From: Sanderia malayensis
Taxonomy: Eukaryota; Cnidaria; Scyphozoa; Semaeostomeae; Pelagiidae
Assembly (NCBI GenBank): GCA_013076295.1
Contig: RQOL01000718.1
Coordinates: forward strand, 868,001 to 932,000
DNA: 64,000 nucleotides
Reading direction: 5' to 3'
Positions 1 to 10,251 of this stretch are shown here, piece after piece; within the stretch, counting starts at the first letter, position 1; each line of letters starts with the position of its first letter. The position numbers were made by a program, and so were the translations under genes. The notes beneath the pieces are model-generated. The model ran no database searches. It saw nothing but the letters and a program-made list of their open reading frames with translations, and was not told the DNA's origin.

Positions 1-117
1 ACTTCAACATGTTAGAAACTGCTGTTATCAATGTGTGTCCTGGTATAAAAATATTAGTACACTAAAAAATATTTACCAACATTATCATGATAAAGAGTGC
101 TCTGCTTATTATGATGC

Positions 118-173
118 CTAAGGGGCATCTTCTAAGGGGCATCCTCTAAAGGGCATCCTCTAAAGGGCATTTG
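118..173. repeat. 14-bp tandem repeat, four copies
   Basis: Four consecutive copies of a 14-base unit close to ctaaggggcatcct. The last copy diverges at its 3' end. It lies in the spacer left of the FERM gene and has no coding sense that I can see. Confidence 0.8.
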
Positions 174-639
174 CGTGCACAAATGTCTCAAGTTTCTCTG
201 ATATATATCTTTCTGACTATGTTTTAGAGACATAGTTTACCAGATCTACAAGATTTAAGATTTGTGTATAATATCGTCCTCTTCCGTGACTTTCCCTATT
301 ATCTATTAATGTTGTCTATAATTGGACATAATGGTCCTCCTGAGACAACTCGCTTTAATATTGTCCACAATGAAATTATTTCTCACACCTTCACAGCTTC
401 ACCTCTCAGTACTGGTTGTAGCATCATGGACTTTCACACAACCTCTAGCTACACCACACAACAAAACAGTGCACTTGCTTTCATAAGAGCTTTTTCATAA
501 GGTTTATAAGAAAGAAGCCTAATACTACGCAGCTCAAAATTTAAGAAACTTTCAGAAATACAAGAAAATAATCAGGAAACTTTAGAAATCAGTACCGTAT
601 CATTTTAAAAGACAAAAGTGAAAGATATATAAAATGAAC

Positions 640-830
640 CGAAATTAAGGATGTGGACATGGTGCTGCTTTTATTTTCAATTCATATTTAATGACTTTCA
701 CTTATAAAAATACTAATAGCTTGCTGTATCTTGCGATTTTATCCCTGTAACTAATATTTTTATTCATTAAATTAAAAAACTTTTAAGAAACTTTTGCAAC
801 CAAAGTATGGCAAAAAACAAGAAAATTTTA
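640..830. repeat. Dispersed repeat, copy A
   Basis: Shares aattaaggatgtggacatg, then a diverged AT-rich stretch ending in a ttaagaaactt-type motif, with 5038-5250. The same cttaagaaactttt words occur near 40300. This is probably an old non-autonomous element; its family is not identified. Confidence 0.5.
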
Positions 831-1971
831 ATACATGCCTTGAGCGAGGCTTTGTGCTGATTAGCAAGTATAACGGGCTGATCGAAGCTTTAGAACAGTG
901 ACGGATGCGAAGGGACATGACTGTAAAGGGGGAGTGCGAGAACAATTACGTAAGGGCCTCGTTTAGGTGTTACGATGTTGTAGAAGTAAGCACGTCCAAA
1001 CGAATTCGTACGAGAAACTGTTTCTAGATGGAACGAAATCATGCCGTTGTATTGTATCTTTAATTGTTTATGTAAATGATTTGTATTACGTAGAGGGGTA
1101 ATTCCCAAGGTAAGGTATATATAGGGGTGCTTGCTCCCCTATAGGAAGGTTCCAATTGGAGAGGTATCACGGACTGGTATTTAGTCATCAGATATCGTCT
1201 AGGGAACCCGGCTAGTTCAATTGTTGCAACTCGAATATTGTTAAGAAGCTGATTGATTGATCAATGGAATTAATCAAGAAATAGACGAGAGTTGTTTGTG
1301 TGCAGACTTGCAGATTACAGTCAACAGAAACTGACGCAGCAAAGAGGAACAAAAGGCTGAAGTCACGGATACATCTGAGGTATCGTGATATTTATGTTTG
1401 TGCATGCGTAAGGCGTGGAGTTGTGTTGAAATAAGAGACCACTGGGGGTCTAACTGTTCGGTTTACGTATTTTAGGGTATTTAATCGTTTAATAAGTTTA
1501 TTGCGTAGTTATTAATTCACGTTGTTGAGACAGTCTCTGTAAGCCTTAAGTTTACCGTTATTGTATTAGATTTAGTGCCACGTCCTTTCTCATAAGTAGG
1601 TGAAGGTAATTAGGGAATTTCGCCTACGTTAGTTTGGTCAACGTGCGTATATACAGTCTCCTAGAAACTATCGGACAAAGTTGTTTTTGCCCTGAAGATT
1701 CCCGACAGCTTCCTGTAGATAAAAACTTGGGAAGAACTCACCTGAAAAACGTATGGTGGTCGACAGCTGAACGATACAAGCGTTTCAATTCCGTTCTTGT
1801 TCTGCATTTAAAGCCAACAGTAAGATCTTCATATTCAGTCTAAAAACAGAGAAAACTGCTTAAGTAACAATCGACGCTATAGCATTATTATAGCTCTTCT
1901 CTTCTTATGCCACATTCATGTTTACACAAATCCTACCCATTTCTGTCCCTTTCTCGTTTTATTCCATACTA

Positions 1972-2159
1972 CAATGAAGCCTCGATATAAGAGACACCTA
2001 TGGGAACGATGAATTTGTCCGCTGTAGAGAGGTGCCCGATGCATAAAGGCTACTCTGGCAAATTGACCAATTTTGGAAAACATTGGAACAAAATATTTGT
2101 CCGTTGTTTAGAGATAGCTATCCGCTGTATGGAGGGGTTGGATAATAGAGGTTTCGCTG
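1972..2159. mobile_element. Short inverted-repeat element flanked by TA (mariner/pogo-like)
   Basis: The left end reads CAATGAAGCCTCGATATAAG and the right end, complemented, reads CAGCGAAACCTCTATTATC. Both are flanked by TA. The pattern CAGnnnAACCTCnnTATAA is common at the ends of pogo/Tigger-type elements. There is no coding capacity. The ends have diverged, so this is an old copy. Confidence 0.5.
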
Positions 2160-2339
2160 TATTTCTTTCTGAATCTGTTTTATCCAATCCAATCATATAC
2201 TATCCGGTCTAATCCAATCACACACTATTCTAGTCTTATCCTATACAATCCAGTAGAATCTAGTAACCCAGTCCGATCCCGCATTAATCACACACATACA
2301 CGCCTCTTCTTACCGTCTACTTCTGCATATTGCTCTTAC

Positions 2340-5300
2340 CTCTGATACAACCCTAATATCGATGAAGAAGCGCTTCGACTTGAAATAGACTTTGTGTATG
2401 TTAGACCTAAAGACGAGAGAATATACTCACATGCATATGAATAAAGGATAAACAGAAATAACAACACAACAACCAAAAACATCGACTCCTCGAGTCGCGG
2501 TGTCGAAAAATTCAAGTTGAACAGTAGTCGATACATCGAATTTAAATTGTATTATTGAAGAAAACTATATCTAAATAAGAAATTGTAATTGAAAATCATA
2601 CCATGCAAATTTGCTTATCATTCGGCCCTTTTGTATGACATGTACCCCACCTTCTGATACTCCAAGAATGACATTCGTGTGATCTCCATCCTAAATAAAC
2701 AAATAAGCAAATCTTCAACTAAAAACAAACAAGAGTTAATGCCAAGATGAAGAAGAAAAATGAGCTGGGAAGTGATCATTTTCTCGTGGTTTTCAATGTG
2801 ACATTCCAACAAACTTATCAATACAAATTACAAGCAGAGAGATAAGATATAAGACATTCTTGTATTAATATTGTTAATTAAATATCATATGACCATCATA
2901 TATCCTATCTCTATGAAAGAAGCTAATTAGGCTGGTTCAGACTTTTAAAAGAGTCCCTTTAGTTTTTGTCATCGAATTAAACCGCAAGATAATTAAACAG
3001 TTTTCTTAACCTGTGCAGATGAGAATCGACCAATCGCCTTGCAGGGTCGTCAGCACGTGATCAGAAACATCAACGCTTGATTGGTTAAACTTGCTGGTAA
3101 CCAAGTGAATACAAATGAAGTTGTATTCACTTGGTAGTTGAAATTGTCGAAGAATAAAAATTTCGCAGAACATTTGTACTGTATTTCCTCTAATTAGCGC
3201 CCACCCTCTATTAACCGCCCAGGGTGGTTAATAGAATCCTTACATTTATACAAATGATCTGCGCTTACATTTTGAAGTCGAGAGAAAGACAACATATGGG
3301 ATCCAAAATGACAGAAAATAAAATTACAGTGTAAGTACTCACGAAAGCGTCATGGAAGTCCATCCCAAAATGAGGTATCTTTCTGGCATTGTCAAGGTAA
3401 TGAAAATCACAGTCAGCCGGTGTGATCCCACTGCAGATAACAAAACAACAATATTTATGACATTATGAAAGCATTGTGTGAGACTAGAACAAACATAGTC
3501 AACGATGAAAAATAAAAAGGTTTACTATTGGTCAGGAGAAATGGAAAAAGCGCTAAAAAGTATGGGGCCTAACAGAATCAAGTCAACTGGACTATGACAG
3601 AATTCAATAGGGGAGATTTTTGGTTAACAGTACCGGAAACCAAGCAGGGGCGTCGTGGCAGGGGGGCCATGGCCTACCCTGTGAAAGCAAAATCGCTGAA
3701 TTTTTCAGAAATTTTGGGGATTTTTCCACTTTTTCGGAAATTTTTCAGCGTTTGACCCACTTTTCGGAAATTTTTCTTGTTTGGGCCACCCTAAAATTCA
3801 GGTCCCACGACGCCCCTGGAACCAAGGGAACTTCGTTGTACCAGAGCTCAGTGACACCAATAAAGATTCCACGTGTTGTGCAACTCATTGGGTACGGGAG
3901 GTCGGTCGGTCGGTAGGGGTGGGGGCAGTTGGGGGTACAGCAATAATTGAAATGCTTACTTGTGCTTTTTGTGAAATTCGGTCACCCTTTCTAGAAAATC
4001 GTCTGCCTGTTCAAAAAAAAAACTTAATTACAATACACAAATGAATTAAATGAATAAATAATGTAAAATTTATCGGACTCTTTTCATATTCAAACCAAAT
4101 TCACTGATCAATCGACGCTCTTATAAAATCGTTAAAATAAATTACCGTATTTCCTCTATTAAGCGCCCGGGCGCTTATTAAATATTTCGCAAAATTGGGT
4201 GGGCGCTTATTAGAAGGGGGCGCTTATTAGAGGGGGGCGGTTATTTCATGGTCCTAAAATTTTAAAATCGAACATCTTCAAAAACAAAACAATAATCTTA
4301 TATTAACAATAATAGTATATAACAATAATCAATAATAACAAAGTTCTGAATGTTATTTATTGACATACGTTAAAAAAATGCTATGTTGGCATTTTTTAGA
4401 AGAAATGAAGAAGCGACAGCATGGTAAAGCCGCACACATGGACATTGAATTGACAAACATTAAAAATGGATATTTTCTTTAAGATATAATGACTAACTTT
4501 GGTCTTAAACTACTTGCTTATGTTGCCATTGATAAAAGAAGGGAATCGATGTCTATTCACATGTTTCTACGCTATTATTTGAACCAAACAGTGAAAATGT
4601 AAGAATTCTATTAACCGCCCTGGGCGGTTAATAGAGGGGGCGCTTATTTCACACTTTTTGATTTTAGGGTGGGCGCTTATTGGAGGGGGGCGGTTAATAG
4701 AGGGTGGGCGCTTAATAGAGGAAATACGGTAACTCAAGCAGGTCAACAACAGAGATGTTTTTCGGAAAGCGCAGTCAATAGTTGTGCTAGAACAATGACG
4801 AGTTTAACATAATCTCGGTGCACTTAGAATAAAGATGTGATATAAAAAGGATATTGAAAAAGAACATGCATAAACAAGAGACAGTAATGGACACACATGT
4901 CAAACATATCACACGTCACAGGCCCTAGATGGCAAACATGTTGTGAAACATGTTTTGAACATGTTTTCATGAACATGTTTTTCTTTATAAAAAACGAATT
5001 TATATATCTCGAGGACAAAAACATAGACTACATTGAATTGACGGAAATTAAGGATGTGGACATGATGCCGCTATAAATTTAAACGATTTCTTTAGATACT
5101 AATAACTTGCTATATATCCACGCTTTTTTAATGTTTTCACCATAAATTTCCTTCATTAAATTAAGAAACTTGTAAGAAACTTTTCGATCTGCAATGTGCC
5201 AAAAAATAAGAAAATTTTACCACCAGGCCATGCGTCAGGGTTCTTAGTAAAAAAACACGTACTTGTTTCCCGATTCCTTGGTTCTTCGCTATTTAATTGC

Positions 5301-8300
5301 TGTTATCAACTTATTTTAATTCGAATAATTCTAATAATCTAGCCTTTAATTACAAAGTAAAAGAAAGTAATCGCAATCACATTCGAACATAAACTATAAT
5401 GCAAATAATGTAACATTTTATCTTCGGAAAAAAGTTAGACTCAAACCGAATGGAATTGCTGATAACGCTCTCGCCGCAATGAAATGAGTCTACAAATGTC
5501 TTATTTCATTTCCAACCGTTGTTCGACATATTGAGATTAAATTGAATCATAATGAAAAAGATAAAAAGCAACAATACTAACTTGATTAGGCATAAATTGC
5601 AATCCATCGAGATATTTTGGCCCATGCTGAATAGCATCGTAGTCTCCTTTTTCGGCTAGGCAAGAGAAAAAGCAATGAAATCAGTCAATTAACTGACGCC
5701 ATGTTACAAGGCCTAATCTAAAGACAACACCATATGGTTGTGATACAGAGCTTTACTTAATCGGGAAAATCTATATGGTAGTGATATATCACGACATGAT
5801 AAACCTTAAAGGCCGCCAACTAATACAGTGGAATCCCGCTATAACGAACCCCGTTTATAACGAACTTCCCGCCATTACGAACTAAAACTCCGGTCCCTTG
5901 GATTCTGGGAAGTAGTTCTTCATAAGAAAATGTCCCTTCTGTATAACGAACTCCCGCTATTGCGAACTATTTTCTCGGTCCCTACAGAGTTCGTTATAGC
6001 GGGATTCCACAGTAATTCACTTTATCCTCAATAAGTTATACGGTTGAACGAGAAAGCATAACTTAAACGATTGCAAGTATAAGTCGGGTTGGATTAAAAC
6101 GCTTTGGAGAGCAAACTCTTGGCTTGGCGCGCTGAAACTTCCCATATACTAAACCTCTATAAGTACAAGGCAAACCGTAAACAAGACCTAGTATTACGTC
6201 CTTGAATGAACTATAAAAGGCTTTCCACGGCAATACATACAAGCAAGTGAAAGTAATCATATCTGACCAGACCAAACAATAATCTTTGTAATTAAATCAA
6301 AATATGAGAAGACCTTTAACTTTTCATCATAATCAACAAGACACCTGGTTTATTTGACTGATTCAATCATCACGGCACCATTAACAAGCTCTTTTTGTAA
6401 CATCGCTATAAAAATGTTGGCTAAATTAATGAAACCAAGTATATTTTGGTTTGAGTGAAGCCATAATAACAAAATATATATTGGCTTTATCAAAAGTTAA
6501 TCAGGTTAATTTTGCCCTGTTTCATGCTACATATTGTCTAATGGCTAATAATGGTCATTCACCATAGTAATGTTGTTATATTCACATACCTTGGATGACA
6601 TATGAGGCCAACAGAGCATAGATTGGCACAGCACAAATCAACCTGAAAGTTAAGAGTATTAAATTTCAAGAGGGAGAAGCTAACGGGTAGGGTAAATGGG
6701 GTAGAGCTCGAAGGTCAGGCTTTTGCCCAAAACAACAAAATTAACAATAGCCTTCTGTAATTGAACTAAGTTGGATGCAAAATATCAAGGTTCTTATCTG
6801 CAAGTTTTTACCGTATTCTATGCTGCCTCATCAAATATACAAATGCTGTCCCACTCAAAGCCTTGATAGCTCAAAGATGTTTCCTTCTACATGGGTGTTC
6901 TACTTATCTCAATTAAAAATAAATAATATTCCTCAAGTCATAATGAAGGGGAAATAGTTAAGAAAGTACAGACCTTTCTTTCAAAAGGTCTTCTCTTAAT
7001 TGCAGCACAAGTTGGTATCTGAAAATATACAACAAAATAATTAATCATAAATAGCTGTTTCAACACCGCCCTCAGAGATAAGGGCACTGCTGTTAAAATT
7101 AGCCTCTGCCAACTTGAACAATGGAGAAGCAGTGAGTCAATGATACACGGTGCTGTGCATTCTTAGCAACACAAACAATCAGAGCAATTGGAATAAACAT
7201 GGCAATTCATCGATTCATCATAATAATGTTATGGTGATAACCACCACAACATTATCTGCTCATTATCTGCTTAATAATATCAATGCAATAGCATTCAGAA
7301 TTCAACATTCAGTTATTCGGCACTAGCATTGATGCATGAAACATCAATACTATGCATTGATATTATTCAGCAGAAAAAGACCCTCTTGCTTTATGCACAC
7401 AAACAAAATCAAGGCTGAATGTGTACACAAGCAAAGGGCATAGTCTATGTCTATATAATAATCAATTACTTCTGTTTCAAACCTTGTTATATCTTCTTGA
7501 AGAGAGGCAGGGTTTGGTGGATAGAACTTGACACGAAAAACAAGATTGTATGGACCTGGAATAAGAAAAAAATCAGTCAATCAGCCTTTGTTGATTAAAA
7601 TTGACCAGCAAACTGTATAATGAAAAGGCCGATTGAATGTGAATAGAGAAGAAAGGCAATACCATTTCCAATTTGCTTTCCCAAGGACTTAGCATTATCC
7701 AACCAGCTTAGCTGGAATAAAATAATTCTAACATTGTAGTTGTGTTAAATATAGAATAACGGTAGAAGCACATCAACTTCTCTTTATAGAAACAATGTCT
7801 ATATAGGGACTCATAAAACCAAAGTATTTTGAAAAAGGAAATGCATGAGTTAGAGGGAAGAATTTGCCGAATGGCAAAATAATAAAATTATTATCACAAA
7901 ACAATGTTATTTTGAAGTAACAAATAAAACATTTGTCTATAATTTTCACTTAAGAATGCAATTAAGAAGTATTTGAATGGTATTTTAGAAAACAAAGCAT
8001 TTACTTGTCTATCCTTTGCACAAACATATTTCAGTCCAAAAAAGTCAGTTTCTTCCAAGCAAATGTGCTTGCAAACCAGATCCATAACATCTCTAGACAG
8101 GGTACTTTTCTGAAAATAAAATTTTCAATGAAAAACATAAACATAATGAAACTTTTGTTTATAAAACTCAAATGACGTGCACAACCCTATGACAATAGTT
8201 TGTAAATGTTATTTCTTAGTGCCCCAGTCACTTTAGGGCACCGTATCACAGCCATGCTACGGTTGTGCCTCAGGGACAGTAGGGTGGTCAACGTCCTTTC

Positions 8301-8476
8301 GGGCCTAGCCAGGTTTGTGTCCCATGAAAGTAGAATGTTTGAGAGACCGGAAAATCATACTTAAACCGCAGAGATGCCATTAATTTTGATCATACCGTGA
8401 CTTCAAGATGGAATTCTTCGCCATCAAGGAGCTTTACATTGCAATCATATTTTCTTTCTTGGAAAAATCTCACCAT
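2340..8476 (-). CDS. Band 4.1-like FERM-domain protein, N-terminal part
   Basis: Eleven exons read in frame for about 257 residues: 8476-8396, 8109-8005, 7711-7663, 7555-7483, 7018-6974, 6642-6590, 5655-5582, 4006-3960, 3430-3343, 2690-2602 and 2406-2340. The start is the first in-frame ATG after an upstream stop. The product is almost wholly a FERM domain. The F1 lobe begins at about residue 8 (KYDCNVKLLDGEEFHLEV) and includes TDFFGLKY. F2 carries VRVKFYPPNPASL-like and QAEKGDYDAIQHGPKYL motifs. F3 carries ITPADCDFHYLDNARK, VILGVSEGGVHVI and KVYFKSKRFFIDI. Family members link membrane proteins such as glycophorin or neurexin types to spectrin-actin at the cell cortex. Order and motifs fit the 4.1/coracle branch best, but EPB41L or FRMD types remain possible. 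The end of F3 and all downstream domains are missing. Introns 6, 7 and 8 carry short transposon-like elements. Confidence 0.85.
3178..3240. repeat. Fragment of the CCGTATTTCCTC element family
   Basis: It begins with TA followed by a diverged CTGTATTTCCTC terminus, then cgcccaccctctattaaccgcccagggtgg. These are the same words as the ends of the full element at 4145-4729. It is truncated or rearranged. Confidence 0.55.
3645..3818. mobile_element. hAT-like MITE with 14-bp terminal inverted repeats
   Basis: The element opens with CAGGGGCGTCGTGG and closes with its exact complement CCACGACGCCCCTG. It is flanked by aaaccaag (3637-3644) and gaaccaag (3819-3826), a 7/8 match to an 8-bp target duplication. 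CAGGG termini plus an 8-bp duplication are typical of hAT elements. At 174 bp it is non-autonomous. The interior has repeated cggaaatttttc motifs. It sits in intron 8 of the FERM gene, and a second copy lies at 23743-23904. Confidence 0.85.
4145..4729. mobile_element. Non-autonomous DNA transposon with CCGTATTTCCTCTATTAAGC ends
   Basis: The left terminus CCGTATTTCCTCTATTAAGC is matched by an inverted right terminus reading CTTAATAGAGGAAATACGG. Both are flanked by TA. Sub-terminal sequence repeats gggcgcttattagagg-type blocks in both orientations. The element is about 585 bp, codes for nothing and lies in intron 7 of the FERM gene. A partial copy starts at 63191 and a fragment lies at 3178. 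The superfamily is unclear beyond the TA target. Confidence 0.8.
5038..5250. repeat. Dispersed repeat, copy B
   Basis: Shares attaaggatgtggacatg and the following diverged AT-rich block, including cattaaattaagaaactt, with the copy near 640-830. It lies in intron 7 of the FERM gene. Confidence 0.5.
5826..6012. mobile_element. Mariner/pogo-like MITE
   Basis: The ends CAGTGGAATCCCGCTATAAC and, complemented, CTGTGGAATCCCGCTATAAC form near-perfect terminal inverted repeats. Both sides are flanked by TA (5824-5825 and 6013-6014). The interior repeats tataacgaact motifs. The terminal pattern resembles pogo/Tigger-class elements. It is 187 bp, non-coding, in intron 6 of the FERM gene. Confidence 0.8.
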
Positions 8477-8629
8477 TTTGATTTTCAGGAAGAAGTTATT
8501 TGGCCTTTTAAAATTTAAACGGAGAGCGGAGCGGATGTACAACTGCAATGCAATATAGAGTTATCTGTGGAGTTAGACAGTGGACAAAGTAATAGCCGAT
8601 GATTTAAAGCCAAACTTGCGTGGTTCGAA

Positions 8630-8758
8630 TAGACTCACTACATTGCGTCCCTGTGCCTCGCTCGTTTTCACTCGCTCGTTTGAGGATCATTTTTTTCTTT
8701 TTTTCCTTGTGTTGAGCGAATTGCGAGCGAGGCACAGGGACGCAATGTAATGAGTCTA
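8630..8758. mobile_element. Foldback MITE with perfect 9-bp target duplication (Mutator-like)
   Basis: The arms starting tagactcactacattgcgtc and ending gacgcaatgtaatgagtcta are about 35 bp and nearly perfect. The element is flanked on both sides by tggttcgaa (8621-8629 and 8759-8767), an exact 9-bp duplication. Nine-base duplications are characteristic of Mutator-like elements. A shorter copy of the same family lies at 42329-42402. It lies just upstream of the FERM gene start. Confidence 0.8.
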
Positions 8759-9310
8759 TGGTTCGAACTCATCTAACTCGAACGAAGTTATCCTTCTTTC
8801 TTTTCATGAAAAACAAACCTTCAATCTATAATTTGATAATTTAGTAATTTGAACATTTTCACGCTTCCCCGAGGTGTTCAGAAGACAGAGTTCACTGTAT
8901 TGAATATTTTAGCTTCACATTTAGTGACGGAAGACAGAAAAGACGCAAAAAAGCATTGCAATTCTTACTTTGCTTGAAATTAAAAAGACAGGCCCAAAAA
9001 CTCAAGGAAGAAGTTAATTAAAAGTACAAAAATCATTCAATAAGTAGTATCTCTACTTCATTATTAATATTTTTATTTATTTATTTTTAGCGAATATTTA
9101 TAAACGTATACAAGCTTCATATAATTGCATTTTACAGTTCACCAAGGTCAACAATACAAAAAATAGTAATTAAAGTCAAGATACCGATGACGGCGCAGGC
9201 CATGTTTTTAATGGTTGTCGGCCTTGTTGTGGCTGTGACAGTTTCCCTTATTAATAATAAGTGTCCTCGTTTGCCAGATGGTTTTAATTACGCAACACAA
9301 CCAACTTTTC

Positions 9311-9619
9311 TCATTCAAAGACGCATTTGCAGTCTACATCAAACTGTTCTATTGTTTCAGTGACTAAAATCAAGAAATCTAAAAATGAATTCGATGCTAC
9401 TCGAAGAGTTTTTGCTTCTTTAGCTCTGAATATCACAGATAAGTTGCATCCATCAACACCGAGTTCTTTCTTGCAGCCACCTCTCCTTGGTTCCCTATCA
9501 ACTTTCAACGTATTAAATGCAATCTCTGCAAGTCTGGTTGATGGAAAAGGGACCAAAAGTCTCATTTCGTGTAAATTGGTACCAACAGAATCTGTTTGTG
9601 ACAGCCTTTTCTCCGCCAT
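9311..9619 (-). CDS. LAGE3: KEOPS/EKC complex subunit Pcc1 (LAGE3 family)
   Basis: One uninterrupted exon of 102 residues, the usual size for this family. The start is the ATG opening MAEKRLSQTDS; the open frame extends seven codons further up but only from a TTG. The recognisable core includes MRLLVPFPSTRLAEIAFNTL, an RRGGCKKELGV segment, LSVIFRAKEAKTLRVAS and SFLDFLILVTETIEQF, matching the two-strand/two-helix Pcc1 fold seen in human LAGE3. Pcc1 is the dimerisation subunit of KEOPS, which makes the threonylcarbamoyl modification (t6A37) on ANN-decoding tRNAs; that role is family knowledge. It lies upstream of and on the same strand as the FERM gene. The opposite strand is also open here but looks like an antisense shadow. 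Confidence 0.85.
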   Translation of the reverse strand: MAEKRLSQTDSVGTNLHEMRLLVPFPSTRLAEIAFNTLKVDREPRRGGCKKELGVDGCNLSVIFRAKEAKTLRVASNSFLDFLILVTETIEQFDVDCKCVFE

Positions 9620-9710
9620 TTTGTATTTGGAAGGATTCAATTCAGCCTCGTTCTCAACTTATGGAGTTACCTACTGGACAACAAGCAGAATCTCATGCGA
9701 AATTCAATAA

Positions 9711-10251
9711 GAGACAAGATCTTCGCTCTCAATTATCAAAGGGACCTCAAATTAAACCAATTTTTCTTCCCTGTTTGTGTGCTGGCTATCCAAACGATTT
9801 ATCGATAGATGCGGGATACATTAAAGTAAAACATGAGTCAATTCTAACTTTCCAGGCAGTAATGTATTTAAATAAATTAAGGTGCGGCTTTGCTTTCAGT
9901 CAATTCAGAGCCGAAAACTCATTCAGAAGTTCATCTTATCTTAATATATTGGTATTTTTATATTATTTGTTTCTTATGATTTTGATTTTAGGAATATTCA
10001 CTTTTGACACTGATGAATATTTAGGCCCAAATTACTGGCCCAAATTCGGGACAAAGAACACCAGATGTTTAAAATCGGTCGATGTTCTGACATTCAAAAT
10101 ATGCAGTATTAAAGAAAATAAAGTTGCAGTTGGTAGAAGTTTCGCAGCTGGGTCTGTTTCTGTGATTGACAGCAATAAAGGAAACATTTCTCAAATTGTC
10201 TTATATTCAATACCTAGCCTTGAAGATCGACCCGTAACCCTCCCATTATAG
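9711..10251 (+). other. Unexplained 180-codon open frame beside Pcc1
   Basis: A frame open from 9517 continues about 180 codons beyond its antisense overlap with Pcc1. That is long for sequence this AT-rich. It predicts one strongly hydrophobic segment (ILVFLYYLFLMILILGIF), then TFDTDEYLGPNYWPKFGTK, which is faintly like the N-terminal GPxxW region of alpha carbonic anhydrases. The QSPI motif that should follow is absent. I do not recognise it as a gene; it could be an exon, a decayed gene or chance. Confidence 0.25.

Larger units (their letters stand above)
1..2339. other. No gene recognised; repeats and possible intron of the FERM gene
   Basis: I find no supported exon here. The stretch holds the 14-bp tandem repeat, a dispersed repeat near 640-830 that recurs near 5038-5250, and a TA-flanked inverted-repeat element at 1972-2159. 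Because the last exon found of the FERM gene ends at 2340 with a good donor, at least part of this stretch should be its intron, with the next exon missed by me or outside the window. Confidence 0.5.

Noticed and set aside
9327..9710. A 127-codon plus-strand frame over Pcc1
   Set aside because: Lies almost wholly antisense to the recognisable Pcc1 gene; no family resemblance.
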